NCBI RefSeq assembly: GCF_905171765.1
Contig: NC_053390.1
Location: 214,329,208 to 214,393,207, forward strand
Length of the DNA: 64,000 nt
Reading direction: 5' to 3'
From: Bufo bufo
Lineage: Eukaryota > Chordata > Amphibia > Anura > Bufonidae
Positions 57,175 to 64,000 of the stretch are shown one piece after another. Under the pieces are notes generated by a model that did not search any database, was not told where the DNA came from, and was given only the letters and a program-made list of their open reading frames with translations. Positions within the stretch are counted from its first letter, which is position 1, and the number at the start of each line of letters is the position of its first letter. A program made the translations under genes and the position numbers.

Positions 57175-57428
57175 GGCTGGGTTCACATCATGTTTTATGC
57201 CTCCGTTTGATGTATACGTTTGAGGGGAAAAAGGATATAAAAACGCAGCACACCATGTTCTTGTATCCTACAGAGTCCAGTAAAAAAAAGTATATATATT
57301 TTTTTTTTTACAATGGAACTCTATGGTGAACAGCTGACACTGTATGGCATCAGTCTGGGGCATCTGTTTAATGTATACATTTTTTGTATACGTTAAAAAG
57401 ATGGGAAAAACGTAATGTGAACCCAGCC
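57175..57428. mobile_element. Adjacent MITE with GGCTGGGTTCACAT ends
   Basis: GGCTGGGTTCACATCATGTT at the left and its inverse ATGTGAACCCAGCC at the right. It abuts the TAA of the neighbour, so the two may share that target site. Confidence 0.65.
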
Positions 57429-57562
57429 TTTACGCCATCACACCTGACCCTGTTAAAGTGCAGAGGATGCGGCAGTTGCAGAGACAGCAGAGCCTCTAAG
57501 TCTAAAGGCAACGCCCCCATTGCTCCTAGAGGCTCATTTGCATATATTAAAACATCACTTTT

Positions 57563-58399
57563 CTAAGCAATACGGGCATATATGGGCATAGCACCAACAC
57601 AGATGTCTTGAGCTGCCTAGCGCACATGCAACAGGTCAGCCAGTTTCATAGGTACAAATCTGCTGACAGATGTCCTTTAATCAAGATGCTAAATGGAACT
57701 CTCTGGATTGTTTAAAAATGCTGCTCACCAGCTCCCCTCTGTAGCAAAGATGTTTTGTCATCTCAGACAATGGGGTAATATTGCTAAGATATGCCAAAAT
57801 TGTCTGATTGGTGCAGGTCCCACCTATCCCGTAAACGGAGCCTTCAAAGTCACGGAGGGCACACTATGCATGCACGGCTGCCCTCCCTTCCTTTCCATGG
57901 AGCCGCTGTAAATTGCTGACCGCTGGCTCTGCTATTTTCATTGGTCCCATAGAAATGAAAGGGAGCGCACCACGCTTGTGCGCCCAGAGGTGAGACCTGC
58001 ATCTATCAGACAATCGGGCATATCCTAGATAGGTACCCCCATTGTCTTAGATTGGAATACCCCTTTAAAGGTAGCAGACAATCCTCCTCTGCCCGGGGTC
58101 TTCACTGGGTGCTGCAATTGTGTAGATATCACGGTCGTCTTTTGATGTTTCCAATAGTGCTTGTTTTCTGACACATCTGGTGACTTGGATGGCACTGTGA
58201 CAATGCTTTTTTTGTGTCCTGGTATCTCAGCTCAAATGGACAATATTTAAAGAGGAACTCTTGCAAAAATGTGTATTCTCTGACCTGCTAGAAAGGTGCA
58301 TGATGTAATCTGTAGTGAATGTAAACTTCTCATCAGTGACTATTTGTGAGTTATAATCTCCCTTCTGATCCTCAGCTGTGTCATGTGACCAGTAGTGTT
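57563..58399. other. No gene seen
   Basis: Short frames only. CCCCTTTAAAGG at about 58060 is a repeat boundary type common here. Confidence 0.4.
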
Positions 58400-58481
58400 G
58401 AGCGCGAATATTCGAATAACAATTTTTTTTTTGCGAATATTGCAACTTTGAGAATTTGCGAATATTTCTAATATAGTGCTA

Positions 58482-60094
58482 CAGTCAGGTCCATAAATAT
58501 TGGGACATCGACACAATTCTAAAATTTTTGGCTCTATACACCACCACAATGGATTTGAAATGAAACAAACAAGATGTGCTTTAACCAGGGTATTTACATC
58601 CAAATCAGGTGAACGGTGTAGTAATTACAACAGTTTGCATATGTGCCTCCCACTTGTTAAGGAACCAAAAGTAATGGGACAGAATAATAATCATAAATTA
58701 AACTTTCACTTTTTAATACTTGGTTGCAAATCCTTTGCAGTCAATTACAGCCTGAAGTCTAGAACGCATAGACATCACCAGACGCTGGGTTTCATCCCTG
58801 GTGATGCTCTGCCAGGCCTCTACTGCAATTGTCTTCAGTTCTTGCTTGTTTTTGGGGCATTTTCCATTTCGTTTTGTCTTCAGCAAGTGAAATGCATGCT
58901 TAATCGGATTCTGGTCAGGTTATTGACTTGGCCATTGCATAGCATTCCACTTCTTTCCCTTAAAAAACTCTTTGGTTGCTTTTGCAGTATGCTTTGGGTC
59001 ATTGTCCATCTGCACTGTGAAGCGCCGTCCAATGAGTTCTGAAGCATTTGGCTGAATATGATCCGATAATATTGCCCAAAACACTTCAGAATTCATCCTG
59101 CTGCTTTTGTCAGCAGTCACATCATCAATAAATACAAGAGAACCAGTTCCATTGGCAGCCATACATGCACACGCCATGACACTACCACCACCATGCTTCA
59201 CTGATGAGGTGGTATGCTTAGGATCATGAGCAGTTCCTTTCCTTCTCCACACTCTTCTCTTCCCATCACTCTGGTACAAGTTGATCTTGGTCTCATCTGT
59301 CCATAGGATCTTGTTCCAGAACTGTGAAGGCTTTTTTCAGATGTTGTTTAATCTGGCCATTTTTGAGGTTTACCAATGGTTTACATCTTGTGGTGAACCC
59401 TCTGTATTCACTCTGATGAAGTCTTCTCTTGATTGTTGACTTTGACACACATACACCTACCTCCTGGAGAGTGTTCTTGATCTGGCCAACTGTTGTGAAG
59501 GGTGTTTTCTTCACCAGAGAAAGAATTCTTCGGTCATCCACCACAGTTGTTTTCCGTGATCTTCTGGGTCTTTTGGTGTTGCTGAGCTCACCGATGCGTT
59601 CCTTCTTTTTAAGAATGTTCCAAACAGTTGTTTTGGCCACGCCTAATGTTTTTGCTATCTCTCTGATGGGTTTGTTTTGTTTTTTCAGCCTAATGATGGC
59701 TTGCTTCACTGATAGTGACAGCTCTTTGGATCTCATCTTGAGAGTTGACAGCAACAGATTCCAAATGCAAATAGCACACTTGAAATAAACTCTGGACCGT
59801 TTATCTGCTCATTGTAATTGGGATTATAAGGGAATAACACACACCTGGCCATGGAACAGCTGAGAAGCCAATTGTCCCATTACTTTTGGTCCCTTAACAA
59901 GTGGGAGGCACATATGCAAACTGTTGTAACTCCTACACCGTTTACCTAATTTGGATGTAAATACCCACAAATGAAAGCTGACAGTCTGCAGTTAAAGCAC
60001 ATCTTGTTCGTTTCATTTCAAATCCATTGTGGTGGTGTATAGAGCCAAAAATGTTACAATTGTGTCGATGTCCCAATATTTATGGACCTGACTG
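58482..60094 (-). mobile_element. Tc1 element, 1613 bp
   Basis: Ends are CAGTCAGGTCCATAAATATT inverted at 60075-60094, with TA at 58480-58481 and 60095-60096. Subterminal inverted text (about 58500-58680 and 59880-60075) lengthens the arms to about 200 bp. The transposase is broken. Confidence 0.92.
58722..59754 (-). pseudogene. Tc1 transposase with catalytic Glu changed to Lys
   Basis: The minus-strand start is ATG 59754. The N-terminal DNA-binding half (MRSKELSLSVKQAIIRLKKQ; NTKRPRRSRKTT as GRPR-like box) runs to a one-base frameshift near 59310. Then come WTDETK (first Asp), KHGGGSVMACACM and D in VQMDNDPKHT. A stop replaces the Ser of WPSQSPD, then NPIKHAFHLLKTKRN, where the last catalytic residue is Lys instead of Glu. 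The C-terminus ends at VIDCKGFATKY (about 58722). Spacing is that of DD34E. Three independent lesions. Confidence 0.88.
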
Positions 60095-60511
60095 TATATA
60101 TTCGCTATATCGAATATTCGTGAATTTTAAACATCTGAAAACATGATTCCTCACTGCTTCTTGCTTGTGGGCCAATGAGTCATTGGCCCACAAGCAAATT
60201 AAGCTGGAAGGAATAATTTTTTCATATTGAATATTCTAAATAACGAATATATTCGCTATATTGATATATATCGTTTTTTAGAATATTCGTCATATTCTAA
60301 AACAAGAATATACTTCCGGTTCCGGCGCCGACATGTGAAGAAGTGTGGCGTGCGAGCTCCGCGGCAGTACAACACTAATCTGATCATATTGCCTGTGCTA
60401 CATCGAGAACCGGTTTTCGGAGACTCACTGTGAGTTCAGCCTCAGTGCATGGACCGATTTATCTTCAGCATGGGCAAGAAAACAAGAGGCAAAGCAACCT
60501 CCCCAGCGCGG

Positions 60512-61390
60512 TGTCACGAGCCGGCCCCTCTCATCATGGCGCCCAGCTCACAAGGGACGGAGACCGCGACATAACCTATGCATGCTCCTGACTCGCCGGG
60601 GGAGAAAATTACTGATACACGATCGTACTAGATCGACTATAAAGAGCTGGCTGTAACGGGGAGCCGAAGGCGCACTCAGTCTCCCATCAGCCGCAGACCT
60701 GCTGCTTAGCTTCGGGAGCGAGGATCTGTGTCTAGCCTCGTTCCCAGGGCGGCTTTGCTAGCTGGGAGGCTCCCTGCTCCTAGGTCTGCCTTGAGCACCG
60801 AGCTGATCACTCGGTGCTCGACTTGTCTGTCTGTCGGTCATGTGACGCTGGCCACATCACATGACCCTCACTCCCCACTATAAATACTGGCGGCCTGCTG
60901 GCTACAGGTTGACTGTGATTTTAGTCTCTTAGGCTGTGTGTATTGTTAGCTACTCTATTGATTGACCTCTGGAATTTGACTTTGACCGTTTCCTGACCTC
61001 CCTTTGCCTGCTCCCTTGGTTTTGATGCTACATCTCGGATTCTGACCTCGGCTCGTTCTCGGATTTGCCACCTGCCTCTTCCCTTTGTATTGACGTGACC
61101 TCCCGGACTGACCTCGGCTAGCTGACCCGCCTTTGCCTTCTCCTTCACAGGGTACCTCTCTCTTGTCCACTTCCTTGTCCATTTGTCTGCCTGCATCTCG
61201 CGTACCATTCTTTGCCTAGCTGTCCGGTACCCTCTCTGTTCCTTCCTCCCCTACCCGGCACTTACGGAGGTTAGGGACCATCACCCAGTTGCGCCCCGTC
61301 ACCTAGGGCGGGTGGTGAAAGTAGGCAGGGACAGGGTTGAGGGTGGCAGTCTAGGGGGTGCACTTCCTTCTACCTTCCCTTCCCGTGACA
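60512..61390 (+). repeat. Gypsy 5' LTR, 879 bp
   Basis: It begins TGTCACGAGCC and ends CCCGTGACA. A TATA box (ACTATAAATACTGG) lies at about 60876-60889. The rest of the element follows directly. The 3' LTR is outside the window, so the boundaries rest on TG...CA ends and the position of gag. Confidence 0.7.
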
Positions 61391-61410
61391 GAATCACAGG
61401 CCTAATTAGC

Positions 61411-61650
61411 ATGGACCCTCTACAGAGTCTTACCGAGCATATGCAGGGTCTTTCTCAAATTGTGCAAGAATTAGGGGAAAGGTTACAGGCACAGGAGACC
61501 GCCCATACACCCCCCGTTCGCTCCCGCCGCCATTCAGGTGGAACTGCAAATTAAATTACCCGATCGGTTCTCGGGTGACCGCAGGAGTTTTTTAGCTTTC
61601 AAAGAAAGTTGCAAGCTCTATTTCCGACTACGACCTCACTCCTTTGGTCC
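61411..61650 (+). pseudogene. Gypsy gag N-terminal part
   Basis: The start ATG 61411 gives MDPLQSLTEHMQGLSQIVQE, a coiled-coil-like start typical of these Gag proteins. Then TAA (61552) and, one frame on, KLPDRFSGDRRSFLAFKESC and KLYFRLRPHS. The remainder of gag and the protease are deleted. Confidence 0.7.
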
Positions 61651-61940
61651 TGACCTATGCATGCTGATTTATTCAACCAGGTCTTGGGTGCTTCTTGGTT
61701 TTCTAAACTCGATCTGAGGGGGGCTTATAACCTGATTCATATTAAGGAGGGTGATGAATGGAAGACTGCCTTTAATACTGCAGAGGGACACTTTGAGTAT
61801 CTTGTTATGCCATTTGGTCTCTGCAATGCCGCAGCTGTGTTTCAGAACTTTATGAACGACATTTCAGAGAGCTTATCGGTAAGGTTTTGATTGTTTATCT
61901 TGATGATTTTCTTGTCTTTTCATCGGATTGGAAGACCCAT
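61651..61940 (+). pseudogene. Gypsy reverse transcriptase fragment
   Basis: The frame holds [17 protein letters not shown] (motif A region), [20 protein letters not shown] and [16 protein letters not shown]. After a one-base loss it gives [18 protein letters not shown] (catalytic YLDD). It is fused to the gag fragment through a large deletion and cut at 61940 by an LTR insertion. Confidence 0.85.
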
Positions 61941-62880
61941 TGTCACAGCCACTATCTCTGGCTGTGACCTTCCTTCCTTGCTCGCTGCAGTTTCGTTTCT
62001 GTTTGTTCTTTGTGATTCTTTATTGGTTAACTCCCTTGTGTTCCTATCTAGAGTTAATCCTCTCTGTCTGCTCCATGGGTGTGGCCTCTCTGCTGCACCC
62101 ATGGAACCTGTATATAAGGCTGAGGTTTCCTCAGTTCTGGGTCAGCTCTCCTGGTGTGTGTTGTCTTGTCCTGCTCCTAGTTTGTACTCACTCTCCCATA
62201 CTGCTGACCCATGGGATCCGTGTCTGTCTGTGCCCTGTGGGTTTCCTACTTGTTCATTGCCGTCCTCTTTCCTGTGTTTCTGTTATCTGTTCTGCCAGTT
62301 ATGTTTGAGTCACCTTGTGTGTATTCATATGTCTCTGTTCAGCAAGCCCTTGCTGCAGCGTGCCTTGCTGCAGAGTGCTAAGGGCAAGGCCACGCAGTAT
62401 ACCACTGGTGGAGCTAGTCCTTCTCTGCTCATTGCCACTCCTGTTCCCTTGCGTGAACTTCTGCTTGTGTTTTTAGTTGCCTGCTTGTATTTGCCTGTTT
62501 TTTATGTTTGCCTATGTACCGTCGGTACCTTCTGGTACCTGTTGTCCGTTTGCTCCTGTTGTCACTGTCTAGTTCACGCTCAAGAGTGGACCCTGGCAAC
62601 TCCCTGCGGCAAAGCCTAACCCTACCATCTGGGGCCCTAGTAAATACCAGGAGTTGCTTAGTCACGCCCCTCTGGAGTATTACTAGACAGTGGCGCAGTG
62701 GGGTTTTCCTCCCACTGTGCGGACAGTACATAGAGCTATCAATTTCCCTGTGTTTCCCTCCTTGGATTCTGTTTGTGCAATAAACTCTGTTGTGACTGTA
62801 CCGTATTGCTGTATGTTTTTTCTTTGACGACACGGAGGTCTCTACTGGGACTTCCAACTCGGGACTGAATGAACAAGTGA
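61941..62880 (+). repeat. 5' LTR of the inserted element
   Basis: TATATAAG box at 62111-62118 and AATAAA at 62779-62784. The right boundary is somewhere in 62790-62890. The frames 61891-62619 and others on it are non-coding. Confidence 0.65.
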
Positions 62881-63080
62881 ACTTTCACAGAGTTTTTGTG
62901 TTCTGTTTTCTGCTTATCTGTGGTGTGTGCTTTCTATTTTTGGTTCCCTCCTCATGGCGGCATTCCGGTTGTCATCGGCAACGTCCGGTGTTACCTTTTA
63001 ATATGCAGCTCGTCCTGCGGCCATTTTCTCATTTCTGTTTTGACGTAGGTATCTGCTTGGGTACTCACGCCTCAGGAAAG

Positions 63081-63665
63081 GGGTGTCAGCATGTCTGACC
63101 AATTAGTCCTTGGCAGACATGTCATTCTCTGGAGGGAGAGTGGAGGGGGAGGTATTAGCACGCTGCAGTCCACCTCGACATGTGAGGCCGTGTAGACTGG
63201 CTGCATTCCCCTTGGCGTACTGGCTGTGTTTACCGTGTAGGCTGGTTGCTAGGGGCTGCGTGCTGGCGGTGGTCGTCATATGTGTTCTGCTCGTGTACCT
63301 CCGAACCCCTTTGATTTCGATTTTGCTTTGGATTTAAGTTTGGTTCCCGTTCCTGTCCCACTCCCCCAAAAGGGGGTGTCTGCATGTCGGGCCAATCAGT
63401 TCTTGGCAGACATGTCATTCTCCGGAGGGAGAGTGGAGGGGGAGGTAACTTCTTGGTGCGGTTCACTTGACGTGTATGCCGTGTTGGCTGGCTATCTTCC
63501 CCTGGCGTACTGGCTGCGGACCCTCCGTGTAGGCTGGTTTTCAGGGGTTGGGCTGGTTGCGGTCGTCGTGTGTGTTCCTGCCTATGTACCTCGTCACCCC
63601 TCTGATTTTCGTTCCCTAACCTGGTTCTGTTTGGGTTGTTGCCCCACTTCTTCCCCTTTCTGTTT
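63081..63665 (+). repeat. Two tandem units of about 293 bp
   Basis: GGGTGTC(A/T)GCATGTC, TTGGCAGACATGTCATTCTC and GAGGGAGAGTGGAGGGGGAG recur at a spacing of 293 bases (63081 and 63374). They differ by about a quarter of positions in places. Confidence 0.75.
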
Positions 63666-63698
63666 GGGAGGAGAGGGGGGAGCTTTGAGCGATGGGAG

Positions 63699-64000
63699 TG
63701 TCACAGCCACTATCTCTGGCTGTGACCTTCCGTCCTTGCTCGTTCGGCGCTCCTCGCTGCAGTTTCGTTTCTGTGTGTTCTATGTGATTCTTTATGGGTT
63801 AACTCCCTTGTGTTCCTATCTGGAGTTAATCCTCTCTGTCTGCTCCATGGGTGTGGCCTCTCTGCTGCACCCATGGAACCTGTATATAAGGCTGAGGTTT
63901 CCTCAGTTCTGGGTCATCTCTCCTAGTGTGTGTTGTCTTGTCCTGCTCCTAGTTTGTACTCACTCTCCCATGCTGCTGACCCATGGGATCCGTGTCTGTC
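63699..64000 (+). repeat. 3' LTR of the inserted element, partial
   Basis: It aligns with 61941-62227 (TGTCACAGCCACTATCTCTG at both starts) and continues beyond the window end. Confidence 0.85.

Larger units (their letters stand above)
56813..57562. mobile_element. Inverted-repeat element with two nested MITEs
   Basis: The arm 56813-56915 (TTAATATATGCAAATGAGCT, AGAGGCTCTGCT) is inverted at 57465-57560. Two small elements lie inside (56946-57171 and about 57175-57428). Each arm carries the octamer ATGCAAAT. No coding. Confidence 0.65.
58400..60310. mobile_element. AATATTCG-rich repeat split by a Tc1
   Basis: Many GAATATTCG and CGAATA words lie on both sides of the Tc1 (58407-58480 and 60097-60310). 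A hairpin GGGCCAATGAGTCATTGGCCC lies at about 60170. It is a non-coding palindromic repeat. Confidence 0.6.
61941..64000 (+). mobile_element. Non-coding LTR element inserted in the Gypsy RT, runs off the window
   Basis: The first LTR starts TGTCACAGCC at 61941. A second copy starts at 63699, about 290 bases of which are visible with about ten substitutions and one 13-bp insertion. A purine tract GGGAGGAGAGGGGGGAG (63666-63682) precedes the second LTR. The interior (about 62.9-63.7 kb) encodes nothing and contains a 293-bp tandem duplication. Confidence 0.8.

Noticed and set aside
61891..62619. 242-codon hydrophobic plus-strand ORF
   Set aside because: It lies in an LTR with TATA and AATAAA signals. 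Hydrophobicity comes from T-rich sequence.

Overview
This window looks like vertebrate nuclear DNA, most likely from a frog or toad. There is no dense gene layout. One spliced host gene is present, and the rest is a deep pile of mobile elements typical of anuran genomes: DIRS and Ngaro tyrosine-recombinase retrotransposons, several Tc1/mariner lineages, hAT, Harbinger-like MITEs with 3-bp TAA/TTA target duplications, TTAA-type elements, Gypsy/LTR elements, L1-type LINEs and a Penelope-type hammerhead motif. The species assignment is inference from repeat content only. Layout: 1-9.1 kb holds the 3' end of a plus-strand host gene. Five exons (1805-1941, 2927-3034, 3711-3908, 4643-4733, 8708-8811) join in phase, keep an open frame and end at a TAA stop with an AATAAA 254 bp downstream. 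I could not identify the gene. Its last intron holds a dead Gypsy fragment, a hairpin MITE and a TTAA-type repeat. 9-17 kb holds a decayed minus-strand L1-type LINE split by a Tc1 element, a Penelope-like hammerhead remnant and half of another Tc1. 17.1-22.1 kb is a nearly full-length but frameshifted DIRS element. 22-29.6 kb holds a long-inverted-repeat element split by a Tc1 element, an L1 3' fragment and one Tc1/mariner copy with an open 338-aa DD37E transposase (28031-29586). 29.8-41.3 kb is a nested nest: a 302-bp MITE (TSD TAA) interrupted by a minus-strand LTR/ERV-like element (30020-41224, TSD CATG). One LTR of that element carries a second LTR element (31101-33549, TSD GTAAC), and its interior carries a giant palindrome (36116-38142). 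Its only recognisable product is a Pro/Ala-rich protein ending in a cold-shock domain. No pol was seen. 41.4-50.2 kb holds MITEs, an Ngaro-type fragment and a 7-kb TTAA-flanked composite that contains an alternating inverted-repeat array, split by a 3.36-kb hAT element (8-bp TSD). 50.2-52.7 kb is a second copy of the giant palindrome (2117 bp, TSD TAA) inside another TTAA-type repeat. 52.7-60.3 kb holds MITEs and Tc1 copies interrupted by solo LTRs with 5-bp TSDs. 60.5-64 kb is a deleted Gypsy copy interrupted by a non-coding LTR element that runs off the window. How it fits together: outside the host gene most elements are not functional. The exceptions worth testing are the open DD37E transposase, the cold-shock-domain ORF of the ERV-like element, and the two giant palindromes. 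The palindromes share termini and target preference with the small MITEs, so a Harbinger-type transposase acting in trans is a reasonable inference.
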